A stretch of DNA of 64,000 nt, from assembly GCF_001949145.1 (NCBI RefSeq), contig NW_019091503.1:162730-226729 (forward strand), in the 5' to 3' direction. The position numbers were made by a program, and so were the translations under genes. Positions 47,742 through 62,200 of this stretch are shown here, in pieces. Each line of letters opens with the position of its first letter. The stretch's first letter is position 1. Below the pieces are notes generated by a model, which saw nothing but the letters and a program-made list of their open reading frames with translations, searched no databases and was not told where the DNA came from. Origin of the DNA: Acanthaster planci (lineage: Eukaryota > Echinodermata > Asteroidea > Valvatida > Acanthasteridae).

Positions 47742-50700
47742 ATCCGGATACAAATTTCAGAATACATGTTATCCCAAAGCCCCACATCCCCGGCATAAAT
47801 TTACACCACACGCCTATCCCTTGCCCTATCCTGTCTAAGTTATGTTCCCTCCAATGTAGTGGAGTTTTGGGAATCAGCAGGACTTCATGAAGACTAACTC
47901 TCTTCCTAAACCTCTTCCACTGGGGAGAGGTTCAGACTACAGCTCATAATTTGGTGTACTCACATCACAGCTAATAAGATAATACTATAAAGGAAAACGA
48001 TGTCCAGGAGATCAAAAAGACACAAATCATTGACAAAAGAGCTGCTTTGGTTCCAATTAACAGCATTTAATAGTTTGCAAATAAACTACATGAAAATAAC
48101 ACAAATATAAACGTACACTGTATGTATAGTAAGATTTCAATTTGGTCAAACTGTTATGTTGCTTTTTTTAGAGCACACAGCTTACCCCTAAAATGTTCTT
48201 TTCAAACATTTATTTGTATAACCTTGAAGTACAACACACGCAGTCCACAAGCCTGCAGGAACACGGGGTGCTGTGGGTGTTGAAGCATTCCCTAACTTTT
48301 TTGGACTAAGGTGCTGGTGTACAAAACAGCAACCCCATTTTTGACAACGTTAAGCCACAAACATAAACTCACCAATGTCAGAGATACAGATATTTATGAT
48401 TTTACAACCTCAGCACCCCCTAAGACAATGTGTTCCCACGGGCATGGCAGCCCAACCTGGTTACTGGGTTTTATGAAGAAACTGTCAAAAGTACTCATTG
48501 TGGCAAAATTAAATATTACATCTTTTGAACGATGTATTTGAGTCAAATAAGTTATTCTCGCAATGAGCAAAGTGACAGCAAAACAATTACACATCATCAG
48601 TGATTGTTAGCAAGAGTTATGCAAAACACAAAGCAAAGATGGCAAGAAAACAAGGGATACGTTGGAATTTAAACTGTTCAATGCAAGCAAAATTGTAAAA
48701 GAGTGCAGTTTCAAAACATTTCAACAAAGAATCATTGTGAGGAAGCCAGTGGGTTTTCAATGACTTTACTTTCAAGAAAAAAGGGAACAATACTCTCAAC
48801 AAGTATAAATAATAATCATACAAGTTTTGTAAATTTTATGTGGTTCTGTTGTCTGCACTCTTTTGGAAAAAATTCTTAAAACCTCTTTGGGTTACAAGTT
48901 CACTGCATGTACTCCAATCTTATAAGTGTTTAGTGTCCTGTTTAATTATTCATCTTTAATAAAATCTCTTTGTGCATTTAAAAAGTAGCACATTACACTT
49001 CGCTTGATTTCAGTTTTAAATTGAAGTAACTGACAAAACTTCTTTACTCCAAAGTTAAATGTTTGTGTGACCAAAGATCTGTAATGTTACCACCAACAGA
49101 TGTACGGGTGTTTATACTGGAACTCATCACAACACAAGGGCTTCCATGAATTATTAAAAAAAAAAGACTATTCAGATTGAAGCACACTTTAATCATTTTT
49201 GTTTATTAATCTACTGTCACAAATGCAGGCAATTATACACATTCTATTTACATAAATAATCACGTACATGCCCATGATTTTTCTGTTGCCAAATGGTGGT
49301 CATGCTTGTGGTGCAACAAGAGGGAACATGAGCTCAACTTTTACATTTTTTTACATTTGTTTTATTGATACAGGTAATATTTGGTGGAGGTAACATTTAG
49401 CTAAATTAAAGTTTAACATAAAAACAAAATGACTGTCAAGTTCACCCCATGCACTTTAAAACTTTTAGAAACAGTATTTTCATAACCACATTTTAAACCA
49501 CTACCCTACATTCTGCACATGATGTACCAACCAAAAAGTATACATGCTTGTTATCTCTAGTATGAAACTTTCACAAATATCAACATCAAAATAAACATTT
49601 CCACTATGCATATGCGATTAAAATTGTTTGGAATACATGTCTGCCAACAATTTGTACAATATTTATACTTATGTAACAAATACATGTACATACAATGAAT
49701 ACACTCTTTACTTTCTGTATACACAATTTTTTTTACAACACAAACTCTTTTACTGTTCTTGAATAAATTCTCCTTAGTCAATGACTAACTGCTCAATCTG
49801 TCTCACCTTTAAATGTTCATTATCTTTATAAACAAAGCATTGTTAATGTAACCTGCCAGCAAGCCAGATAAAAAGTATAACAAAATCTGAAAGCTGGTAG
49901 TCATTTATCTTGATAATTTATGCTGAACAAAACTGCCATAAAAATGTTAAAATGTGCTTTGTTGTAGTGTGCAGGCTGAAATTGTATCAAAATTCTGTTG
50001 TAAGGCGTAGTTTGTTAGTTTGTTTTTAACAAGTGCTGAATGATGCTTCTCCAATGTAATGCCAAAATGCTGTTCCTTACAAAGGAAACAAATTGTTCAC
50101 AGATTTGGGAATATTTGTCAATGGATTTTCATTTCAGCATTATATATATGTATCTTTTTTACACTGCTACAAATGTTACAATGTTATCCATACTAATGAC
50201 TTGGTCAAGGAAAACGAGTACTTTTAAGACTGGCCAATTTGGTGCTTTTACAAGTTAACTTCAAATTCAAATGAAACATATCAGTAAAGCATACAGCAAT
50301 CCAGCTGACAAAATGTATCTTAGACTTTCAAGAACATGTAACCCGTTTCTGGACCAAGTTAACATTTTTCCATGAGCCTCTTAATAATAAATAATATTTA
50401 ACAACTTAAGGTGTTTGACATAACACAAAGCCTTATGTACAGTTACATGTAGGTTTTACAATTACTTGATAATTGTTAGTGGTATTTCTTTTAAAATATT
50501 TTCCTCTTCAGAATACATGCACTGGAATTTTAACAAGAGTCACATTTTAAATAAGCCAAAATCTTTGTGGCATCAGATAGTGGGAAGAAAAACATATCAG
50601 AGCTGAAACTGTCAGTAATTTAACCTTTGATTTTGAAGCAGAGTTCTGCTCTGATATCTTTAAGGACCACAGTCAGATGAGCATTAAAATGGCAAATATG

Positions 50701-50932
50701 CAACACATTGACTGAGTTTCAAAATTTGAAAACACTTATAAAAAAATTATGTACATGTGCAACCAGTAATTTCATGCTGGAATATAAAATAAATATTTTG
50801 AAGTGGCAAAAGGGACTAATTTTTTATTGTTTGATCAGGAAGTTAAATGAGTCATTAAAAATTACAAAATTATAGTTGTTTAGTTGCAAGTAGAAAAAGA
50901 AGTTGAGTGAAGAAGACATAAAAAGGTTGATG

Positions 50933-51147
50933 NNNNNNNNNNNNNNNNNNNNNNNNNNNNNNNNNNNNNNNNNNNNNNNNNNNNNNNNNNNNNNNNNNNN
51001 NNNNNNNNNNNNNNNNNNNNNNNNNNNNNNNNNNNNNNNNNNNNNNNNNNNNNNNNNNNNNNNNNNNNNNNNNNNNNNNNNNNNNNNNNNNNNNNNNNNN
51101 NNNNNNNNNNNNNNNNNNNNNNNNNNNNNNNNNNNNNNNNNNNNNNN
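50933..51147. other. Assembly gap (N), downstream of the cytokine receptor
   Basis: 215 undetermined bases. The word AAGACATA lies close to both edges, suggesting an unresolved repeat or a false gap. Confidence 0.99.
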
Positions 51148-52115
51148 AAGACATAATTTTGACAGTATTAGGCAAGCTCTTTTGAAAGCTTTTGAATACA
51201 AAATTGGTGGTTTGAAACAGGTCTATTCCCTCAAACAATGTAAATCATTTCAAAGTGGCAGTCAGCAACTTTACATTTTTCGAGAATGACATTTGTCCCC
51301 TGATGTTCTGTTCTCTGTATCAACTAATTAAGTAGATGCCAAATGCAGACAAGAGCACCTTGTATTTACAGATATTTTCAGCAAGCAAACTTTACAATGC
51401 TTTGCTGGAAAGAAATCCAATAATGAATGCTGATTTGAAGTTGTCCAAGGAGACATTGCAACTGTGACACCTCATTGGTCAAGGACACATGTAATATGCA
51501 TACATATGTACCACCTCTCCACAATCATTGTGCCAACGCAGTAATGGCTTGTAACTCTGCTTGATGAATTACACTTTAAGGTATTGAGAAGTCAATTAAA
51601 GTGGTGGCATTGATTGGAATTGGACCAAGCACAACAGAGAAATAAAGCAATGCCAGAATAAGCATACTTAATCAAAGTCACTGTTTGATTTTCCAGACAC
51701 ATTTGACAACATGGCCCAAAGAGATTCCACAGGAAGGTGCCACTCCTAATCCATGTTACAATTGTAACAATATCCTGAACTCTCAGGAAAATTAGAACAA
51801 CATTAATGGCGAGCAAAGCCTACATCTTGCCTATTTGTAACTGTATCTTTGTAATAATGAGATGACTTTTTGACTATTTGTTGAAAGTATTAAATCGCGC
51901 CCTCATTAATCATACACTCGGCCAATAATTCAATTACACCATCAATTAGGAGCAGGCACAATTCTTAACTTGTATGGTATCTCTTCATATCTGATCCAAC
52001 TTGTTTTTAATAAGGATGTCTCACAGTGCCCTCAGAAAACAATGCATTGAGCAACCAGGTCATCACTGTCACAAGTCAACCATCTTAGTTAAGAATAAAC
52101 TCTTTGGCCGGAAGC

Positions 52116-53252
52116 TCAAAGGACTGTACTTTCTTGTGGACTAGCTGGGGGCAGCTCTGACTGTAAGACATAGTCCATACAGCTAGCATCATTCCTGCTA
52201 TTTGGACTCATCAATGGCAGAGAGAATTGTGAAGGGTTAGCCCTTGGGGAGCTGTTTCCACCAACAATATCGATGTAATCCTCACTATCTGTAGAGGACA
52301 ATTTTGGCAACAATGGCCTGTCAACCTCGGGACTGCTGGATTTGTTGGGTGTTTGTGGTGAGAGCGCCGTCGCCACAATAACCTCCTGTGGTGCTTTGAA
52401 AGAGCTAACGGAGTGGATATCCGGAATCTCCTTGCTGTTGTTGTTAAAGCCAAGATCAGTGCGGAATCCATTGATCCAGTCTGGGTTCACGGCACCCGGA
52501 TGCGAGTCCAACTCCTCCGGGCTTGACTCCGAAGGCCAGACAGACTCGTATGGGGGTGTCTGGACAGAGACTGTACCTTGAATGGCCATTTGACTGTAGT
52601 TAATATCAGACTCTTCTCCTTTGTCCTGTCTTGCTACTTTATTCTGGGAAGTTGATGCAGGGTGATTAGCTCCTAACTGAAGATAGGTCATGCTGTCAGA
52701 TTCACTTCCTGAGGACAGACGATGTGGTGATCTAGAAGATGACTGTGATACTCCAAGGACAGGAGATGCGCGCCTTGATGTGTACTGGACACTTTCCCTG
52801 CTACCCATGGGTATGTGGACTGCTTCTGGACTTGGCAGTGGGCTTTCCTTGTCAGCAGTCTGCATCATATAGCTGGTAACTGGGACAATGCAATCGTCAC
52901 CATCTTCAGGACAACTGAAGACAGGAACCTCATCTTCACGATACTCCTCCATTGGTGACAGCATTCTCTGTCCTTGCTCTAGATCAAGCTCAGAATGACC
53001 ATAGCCGCTTGAACAGCGAGTGTTGGGTCGTCTGTGTTCATTCATGAGGGTTTGATTATAAGTTTCAGCATCTGACTGCATGTCATGGAATCCCTGATCA
53101 CTACTGGAACCTGAGCTTGTACTTAAACTGCTCTTATTAGATGTAACCTGCGACTCTTGAATGATCAACTCTTGGAATGACTCGCAAGTGTTCAAAACAT
53201 CAAAATCTTCTTTATCTTGGTGAAAAGTCACACGACTCTTAAATTTCTCACT
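52116..53252 (-). CDS. Cytokine receptor cytoplasmic tail exon with YxxQ motifs
   Basis: A 378-residue Ser/Pro-rich tail in one exon, ending in TGA at 52116. Ten tyrosines are present. Two are YxxQ: YMMQ (Tyr codon 52869-52871) and YVLQ (52170-52172). Others include YLQL, YSQM, YESV and YIDI. A serine-rich stretch (SSLSTSSGSSSDQGF) near the start resembles the serine-rich segment of the gp130 tail. Confidence 0.88.
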   Translation of the reverse strand, partial: SEKFKSRVTFHQDKEDFDVLNTCESFQELIIQESQVTSNKSSLSTSSGSSSDQGFHDMQSDAETYNQTLMNEHRRPNTRCSSGYGHSELDLEQGQRMLSPMEEYREDEVPVFSCPEDGDDCIVPVTSYMMQTADKESPLPSPEAVHIPMGSRESVQYTSRRASPVLGVSQSSSRSPHRLSSGSESDSMTYLQLGANHPASTSQNKVARQDKGEESDINYSQMAIQGTVSVQTPPYESVWPSESSPEELDSHPGAVNPDWINGFRTDLGFNNNSKEIPDIHSVSSFKAPQEVIVATALSPQTPNKSSSPEVDRPLLPKLSSTDSEDYIDIVGGNSSPRANPSQFSLPLMSPNSRNDASCMDYVLQSELPPASPQESTVL

Positions 53253-56200
53253 CTGAAAGAGAAAATGAAAATTTTGGGAATAATATATAAAAGGCTTAAA
53301 TATTAACCCTTGGACAACAGAAAAATGGGAAATGGTTTCTCTTACACATACAACACCCCAAGGAAATTCGTTATGGGATTTACATAAAGTGAAGCAGTAC
53401 AAGAGCTCAAAATTAAGTGCCCACAATGACTGGCTGCCATTGCATAAGCCTGTTAACGGTCTCATGAAAACTCATGCTTTATATTAAATATACAAGCTTA
53501 GAGATTGAAAAATGAATCTGTGAATACAGAAGATCTATATATTTATACACATAAAGAAAGATATACACATTGTTTTGTTTTAATTTGCTCATAGATATCT
53601 GAAAGTTTGGAGGATTTCATTGTGTTCTGGGTTGTAATTTACAATGTACTCCATGTCATTGGGGGGTCACTGGCTCCTGAGGTGTCAATGTCATTTCAGC
53701 TATTTTTGGTGTCACTGCCATGCCTGCTTCTACCATACTGTGCATGCACACACGTTCCTTCATGTTAGGGAAACATACAGTAATTTGTATAAAAAGCACC
53801 ATGTGGGGCAGCACTGCATATGAACCCAGATTTGTTACATACAAAATGAAACCTGCAACTGATTTGGTTGCTCGACCACAAGTGAATTGGGCACATTTCC
53901 TCCACAAGGTGAGTTTTTTTTTTTTTAGTTTAAACATCTGCAGAAATCTAGGGAAACAAGAATTCTTACACCTGTACTCTGTAAAAATTCCTCACATTGA
54001 GATGCTTAGGGCCAGTAGTATGCATAATACAAAACTAGAACAATCAGCGTAAACTGCGTGTACAATGCCCCCATGAATAGTAATTTGTTCATGTTACCCA
54101 CAAAGCAATAGACGATTTGCATGGCTGTAATTTTGCAAGCCAATGATATTGTCCTACAGAGTATGCAAAGGTGGTTTCTCAGTGGAACAAAAGAATTACC
54201 CTGCAAGATGGCTATCACACAAAGCCTCTGTAATTATTCAAGACACTTACTGAAGGCTCCAGAATACCGTCAATGAAGTAAGGATTAGGAGATGGTTTCA
54301 TAAGTGCAGAGTGACGGACAGTATAAAAACAGAAGACAAGCAGTAAGATTGAAAAAGCACTGATGAGCACAGCAATGATGATGGCGGTAGCTGGAAAAGA
54401 TATAAAAGAAATATGCATGGTCAGTACTGGTTGGAATTGGAACCTACAGTACTTCAAAAAGGTGTAAGTTTAAGAGTTTATTTATTTATTTATTTTTTCA
54501 TTTCTCGGGAAATACAGGTTAACAAAACACACAGTAAAACATTGGAACAAAGGACAAAACCCAACCAGTCTCCGATGGATTGCCCAAAACAAAAAGACTC
54601 CTGACGAGGGGCTCTCCAGGCTAGTTGGATTAAAAACTTACATAAAATACTTAAATGTAAATTTACTGATATAAATATATATATACTGATATAAAACCCT
54701 ATTCAAGAAGATTACATATACATACATGTCTAATTAATGCAACACAATGTTTTTCTGAAACCCTTGAAGATGCATTTCAGAATTTTTATATCAGTTTTGG
54801 TTGTGCCGTTTTTGAGAAACCTAAATATCAGTACATAGGTAGTGACTGTATAGGTAAAATGATCACTGTACACACAGAGCTGGGGGGGTTATGAGTAAAA
54901 CTGTCGAGCCATTCAAGAAGAAAACATCAACTTCCATTGATTTGATATTTTACTGTCCTAACTATTCTTTGGTGATTCATTGTTGTGTGAGTACATGGCA
55001 AGAACCAATAAATATCCCCTTCTCAAAAATGTTCTAAATGAGCAAAGTTTGAGTTTACAATTTGACCAAAAACCTATAAATGGAAGTGTCGTTACTAAAT
55101 GACACCACAGCAACATCTTCTCAAATTGAATGGAAAAGCACAGACAACTGTTCAATTTGTAACACAACATGCATTTTATTGCATAAACACAGAGTTGTTT
55201 CAGCCTTCCTTCATTTTCAGTCTTGTTTTTCCATGTACATAGGATTCAAAAGTGGCATTTTCATGACTGTTATCATCAAACCTGTCTCATGAAACAGAAC
55301 ATGCACCGATGTTTTGAAAAACAAACTACAAAATACTTTTTAATCACTTGACCTCAAAAGGACGTCAAATAATTTTCATATGAAGAAGAGAAAAAGACTG
55401 AATGCATGTCGATTGATTAGGAAGCAGGTAGTCCGACAAACTTACTGGGCAAGTCAGTACCACACATCTCTTTCTCCAACAACACCGGTTCCCCTAGTAA
55501 CTTGTCTTCTTCATTCCATCCAGTAACAGTAAAGATCTTAAACATGAATGGGATAGCTTCTTCAAACATGGAGCAGTCAACACTGAGTACAGCCTGAGTT
55601 ACAGACACCGACTTATTGGTGCTACTTTGTGGGTCACTGCTTGGCCAATAATGAACCTCATAACCAAAAAATGGTCCATTGATAGTCTCAGGTGGTTCCC
55701 ACCTCAGCTCAATCTCTGTTGATGAGGATTTGTGGGAACGCACATTTCTTGGCCGAGTTGGTACTAAGGATTAAAAAAAACAATACCACAAAAATCTGTC
55801 ACACAAAATAAAGCAAAAGTTAGAATTTCAGAGGGTATTCATGGCACATTTTAATTTTGTTTTCATTATCACAAAAATAGTAAACCATATCAACAAACAG
55901 AAACATCTTGGAAAACTACTTTAAAAACTTCAATCCTCATTTATTTCCTCTACAGGGTTAAGGGGTCAAAATATACTTTCTGTTACATACATAACAGAAA
56001 AATATTAACATTAAGTTGTGCACAAATATACCAGATTTCTTGTATTCAAGTACCCATTTCAAATGAAAAGAGTGTAGCGGTCCCACTCCCAGCAAGAAGG
56101 AAGATTCAAGGAAGAAAAGGAAAAACCAATCTCAGAAAACAAAAATACAATAAGGAGAAAAAATATGAAAATCTCACCAGAAAACAGTGTTGTGACAGTA

Positions 56201-59200
56201 TCTGTGACAGGTTGACCCTTTCCAACCTTGTTGTGGATGATGACCCATATGTCATATTTTGTATAGGGCTGAAGTCCGTCTATAATTAATTTTTGCTTTT
56301 CCCTGTCCAAAGGTTCAGCTGCATGGCTATTGACACAGAACAAAGTTTCATAAGTTTGTATCATGGCAGCTGCTACCAATATATGACCTCATGAATATGA
56401 AATATTAATACTTATTTGGGCAACAACTGCACGAAGAGCAATAAAATGAGAAGAACAATTTTTTTTCAAAAATATGCTGTAAACTCAATGAGAATTAAGA
56501 CATAATTGATCAAATGTAACATTTTACCACAACCAAAGCTGTCTCATTCAGCTTTCATATATACTTCGACCATAAATAGACACATCTACTGATTACGTTC
56601 ACCATCAAAGCTTCTGTCAACTCCTAACCTCTGGTACTTACACGTTGTCTGGGCTTGATGCGACGTTCCATTTTACAACATACTTGAGAATCTCTCCATG
56701 TGGATTGGACGGTTCAGCCCATGCAACCACGATTCTGTTTGGAGCATCTGAATTTGCCACAAGGTTTTCGACTTGAGCTGGCTCTGTAAAGTATTCCCCC
56801 AAAGGTTACTAAATGAAGGTTCTGGCAAAGCATATTCCTTAAGAACTGACATTGTATGACAGGTGATATGATCTTTCTCTGACAGACTTCAAGTCTAGAC
56901 AAACAATTAACTCTGCTGAGATTAATATTTACCTGTTGTTAAATCAGGTATGACAAGATGCGAGTAGGGCCCAGCCCCCTTTGTCGTATATGCAGCAATG
57001 TGGACATCATACTGGTGAAACTTATCTATGTCTGTATTGAAACACAGAGATATTTCAGAATCTCTAAATGCAAACAATGTAATAAATTTGAGGTTAACAA
57101 TCTCAGGTTCACCTTCTTCATTACTACTACTCGGTGGCTGTATATACATCTACACATATGCTACAAATGTGGAAAATCAAGACGTGCAGATCTCTGGGCA
57201 GACAATGTTTGAAACTATGGACCTGATCCTGTATGAGATATGTTAGGTTACATACCAGGGAGTTCATACATGTTTTCAGCCACAGTGACATTGAGTGTCT
57301 CAGGAAGAGAATTTGATGAGATATTCACGTGATATCCTCTGATAACTCCACTTTGTTCATCCAAACGAGGAGGCTGTGTAAAGGAAAAAGAGTTGCATTG
57401 TGATAAGATGGAATAAAATTGAGAATGAAGCACAAAAGTTGAAGAAAGGCAATAAAACAAAGAAAAATCATGGTATTTACTTGAGCAGTTAAAGACCAAG
57501 GGGTCACATGAGTCTTTATAGAGTGACCATCTTACCTGCCAAGTCAGTTGCACATCTCTCTTGTAGGGATTTGGGTTGACACCAAGCACAGACTGAATGA
57601 GATCAACAACTCTCCCACTAGGTGCTGAAATTGTCAAAAAGAATCTGTCATTCAATTTTAGGTAAGACTAACCCCTACACTTCTGGCATTTGAGTCTTCT
57701 GAACTAATCCTTATTGCTAGGCTAAAAGCATCCTCTCTATTATCAGTTTCAGCATATGCTTCTTGGAAGGAAATGAACATACATAAAGATTATCGATGCT
57801 AGTCTTATCCCATAGAAAAATTACACCTTGCTAAATAACACTCTCCCATACCTGCTTCTGGAGAGACTCCAGACACCAATGGAGACCACTCACTCCAAAA
57901 AGATGCACTGTTCAACTGACATGCAACTCTCACCATGTAGTTGGTGTAAGGTTCAACCTTCTCAATAAGGTACCCCCTCTCCACACTTTCCACCTGCCAA
58001 CAAGAATGAATACTTGGTAGTAAACAGAGAAGCATGCAATTCTCAAGTTACTAGGAGATATGCATGAAGTCTTAAGTAAGAAACCAAGAAAGTATGGCTA
58101 TGGATTAAAACAGAAACACATCACAGGTGAAGACAAAAGTCAACAGCTTCTAAATACAGTACATGTACAATACAAAGCTATTACACAGGCACCATTTTAA
58201 CACTTGTCTGCTTGTGATTGTTCTACACAGCCTAAAATTTTCTTTCAAAAGGAAAACAGGATCAGGGCAATCAGGTTGAGAAAAATCCAGGCCGTCACTA
58301 AGGCTTCTCTGGCAAGCAGCTAGCCCCTCATTGGCAAAATCCATAACCATTAAACATATCATTTGTTCTTATGATGTCCCCAACCCCTTCCCCCCTCAGC
58401 TGGTGCCAAGGCTGGCAAGACGAGTCTGGTGAAATAAGATTCAGATCCTATACATCGTCCAACTTTGATCAAGAATGCAGTGTGGTTTAGACAGTGAACA
58501 AATCAATCTTCATTTCCCACTGGCATCTCATTACTTACTCTGTTCAACTCCACTATGATGGTTTCATTTGTTCTCCCATTCTTGTAATAAAATTTATACA
58601 GCAACGCATTTTTATGTTTCTCCAACCACTCATTGGGTATCTCCCAAGACAGCCACATGTCTGTAGTAAAATCTCCATGCTGAAGAAAAGTAAGGTTCAG
58701 CCCTGTCGGTGGGTTGGGAATGGCTATGATGAAAAAAGACCAAGAACAAATAAATCAGTTATAAACACACAAAAAAGGATTTAGGCATACATGTAAGAGT
58801 CATCAAAGTATGCAAACGGTGCAGTATTCGGAAGCACAAAGGTGTAAGTCATGTAAACCCATGTTCCCAGTGGACCATCTCATAGTATCACCTGGTACTT
58901 TTTTACAGTGGCGTAGCATTACCTCTCATGCGTGGTTGGATGGACATGTAGCTCAGTGCCAGTGTCACTGTGTCTACTCACTTTTCTCACAATTTTAATT
59001 ACACCTATCATAACATTTGCCCGTCAAATAACAAAAATTCTTTTCATGGAAAAGTGTGTATTTATCATACACACTGGAATAGACGAGGCGTCAGAAAATC
59101 ACTCTTCACAGGAGGCATAGCAAAGGGAACACATAGAAGTTTTATAGCACAACACTTTTCCCAGTGGCTTAATTGGGGCCCTTTAAAACTACTCTAGCTC

Positions 59201-62200
59201 CACAGAAGTCTTCTGCAACCACTTTAGACATGTAAAGTTTCCATGATTGCAATGTTCATGTACATATCGAAACTAAAAGGTAAGTCAATTATCTGTGCAT
59301 TCTTTAAGTAGATTCTACCAAAAGGGGCTAGGGAATGGCATGCAGGACAACAGGTACATGTATGCTGGGTGGAACTTCAATCCAAGAACTCAAAGCAGAT
59401 TTGCTAGCCTCAAGGCCTCAAAACAGTAGTACTATGAACAACATCACACAAAAATCAACATTCCAATCAATACTCCGTAAACTCAGTACTCCGATATATG
59501 CATACATGTACAACTCCACTTGCCATGGTTTTAACTTATCAAATTAGTTGAGCAGTCCTGAATTACTAAAAGGATATTCTAAAAACCAGGGGTGTGAGTG
59601 GCCAATTTAATTCAACACTAAAACAGCTAGAAAAGAGCTGACATGTTAAAAGTTCCAATACTTTTGTACGGACCAGGTGTACAAAAAGCTGAAATTCAGG
59701 GCCAACATCTAAACAAATCAGCTGAAATCAACTAAATAGCTGAATTCTCACACCTGTGAAAAACACTGGGCAGACATTTCAAAGTTCCACAATTGTAATC
59801 AGTGAATAACTCTGTACTTACTCTCAGTGAGTGTCGAAAACAAAATCTTGGTATTTGAGGAGTTGCCTAAAGGGTTTTCTTGAACAACATGGATCTCCAT
59901 CTCAAACATTAATGCTTTCTGTGTGAACGAGTAAATGTCCCTTCCCAGTGTGATTGTTTTCCAATTGCCAGAGGATCTGAAGATGTCGGAAGAAAAGAGA
60001 AACAAGGAAAAATAAACAACAGTTTGCTTGGTCAGCTTTCACTACTGCTGAGTTTACATGTAGGTCTGATTACATGGATATTAGACATGTATATGGTTCG
60101 ACATTTCGTAAGTTGGGAGTGCAGGAATAATTGAAGTATGTAGCTTTTGAATTCAAGTATTCACAGATATTGTAATAAGACAGTAATTTTCCTTTGAATA
60201 TCAAGTTCTTAGTTAAGTACTCGCATAAAGAGAATTGCAATATTTGGCAAGATATGAAAGCTGTGTTTTCCCCCTCAATTAAACCTTTTAAAATCCTCAC
60301 GTATTTTTCTCATCCAAATGGTTACCATGAACACGAAGCTCTTATTAATGCAATTTACGTGTATATGTACTTTACACTGACCTGTCACCTTACATGTCAC
60401 AGCAGGAACAAATTGGTCTCGTACACTTTGGTGTTCAAACATAGCTTACAAATTTTGATGACCACAGAGTTTTGCACAATTACACCCTACACTGATGGGC
60501 TGAGTTCGGGCGGCTTGTTCTCGTATGTTCACGAACAGCTTGATTTGTCGTTCTTGGGTCGGCCACTCGAACGCCGGGAACGTACAATTGGTCATCACTG
60601 GTAGTTGGTGACAAGCAACATGACAGCGTCCATATTGTAGTAAACTATTCGAGAGTTAATGCTTGGACAACTGGGCTGAGTTCTGTTCTTTTTAAACAGG
60701 AACATTCACTTCTGTGTCGTGAAAAATAATTAATGTTAATTTTGCAAAGCTTCCTACTGTCTCCAACTTTGTAAAACATCTCTCTATTTTTTGCAGCTGT
60801 TCAAAAATCAAAATCTCACAAGTTTTTCCGTGTGTTCCTGCAAAACCCAGACAAGGGGGTGGTGTGTGATCCTTTTCCGAGAACAGTGTTCTTGAGTCGT
60901 GTTCACGCCATTCGAGTGCGAGAACAAGAAACCCGTGTCAAAAACACGGCACCCGAACTCGACCATGATGTATGAGTGTCGCTCCTACCATGAATTAATG
61001 GGAAGTCCAAATTAATGACAGTAACAAACAAAACCTTTGATATACACTCACACTCTCTCCTTGTATCGAACATATGTATTCCTGATACCAAGTCCAGTGT
61101 ACTGCCCTCTGTCCCAAGAACAAGTAAAATTGGAAATGTTTCGACTGGAACACTGCAAATTCTCCACTGGAAATGGAGGAACTGTGTAAAGGAACAAGAA
61201 ATCATCAGTTCATTTGAATCAGTAATGGTCGCCTATCACAAACACACATACTTAAAGAATTCGAATCTGGGGAAGGGTAAAAGGCTATTTGCATGAAAAC
61301 ATAAGTTTTGTTTAAACAAAAAATACAGTTCACAGCCTCGGGGGAGGGGGAAGGCTATAAGGTGGCACTTTGAACCTTGAAAGGCCAACGTGTTCAGATA
61401 CCTGGACAAGTTGCCAATCTTCAACCCCCCCATCCAAGATTTGATGTGTTGCTGCTACGTCAAAGTGTGGTTTATGGAACTAGTGCAAGTGTATGAATTG
61501 TTTGATGTCCAGGAATTATGGTTTTCCATTGTTTTGTGTGATATTCATAGAAACAGTATCCTACATCTACCTGCTGTTGCATCAGGCCACAAAGATCTTT
61601 ACTATGTGCGCTGGTACATGTACTGTAGTTTCGGGAGGGGGGCACTAGTGGGAGCCACACCCCGCTCTCCTCAGGACCAAAAGTTCTTTGTGTTTTAAAA
61701 TAAAGGGGGCAAATTTAGGGGGATAACAGTCAACTCTTGATAAATCGAACCTCAAGGGAATGAATAAGAAATTTGAGTTATCCGCATTTCGAGCTAACAA
61801 AATTTCCTGAGTCTTGCCCACACACATGCACAGTGCATAGGTAACCCTACTTGCCCCCTTGGTGGCTAGTGAAAAAGTGGTTATTTCCTTATATCCAACA
61901 ACAAATTTCTGCAAAAAATCATTAGTTTTCTGAAATTTCTGTTTTTCTTACATACATGTATAATTTATATTTTACTTATGAATAAAACATAAGCCACCAA
62001 AACCATGTACTTTCATTTGACGCATGGGGCAACATGACGGGAACAGCCCAGTGCTTCCTCTCGCTTGGCCGGGGCTGGGCCCAGGGTTTTCCTGTTTGGC
62101 CATAATGATCATTCCTTTTTAACCGCTTGAGGGACATCGCTTGAGGGCATTTTGCATTTTAAAACGAGACCAAAATAAAAAAAATAAAAAAATGCTTGTG

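Larger units (their letters stand above)
46668..52115. other. Intergenic: receptor 3' UTR/downstream and NAGLU promoter
   Basis: 5.4 kb without a supportable coding exon. 46668-48000 contains the NAGLU 5' flank, a CA-rich microsatellite near 47161-47205 and a 31-bp tandem repeat at 47591-47670. 48000-52115 is uniformly AT-rich and stop-dense on both strands, consistent with a long 3' UTR or downstream DNA of the cytokine receptor. It is broken by the gap 50933-51147. Confidence 0.45.

Noticed and set aside
53656-53937. Minus-strand frame in the receptor intron between the membrane and tail exons
   Set aside because: No good splice pair, no receptor-like sequence, and the flanking exons already join in phase 0.
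57032-57137. Extending the D4 exon rightward to an acceptor at 57137 or 57112
   Set aside because: 57137 breaks intron phase, 57112 has no pyrimidine tract, and both insert about 27 or more residues inside an FN3 domain. The acceptor at 57031 solves all three.
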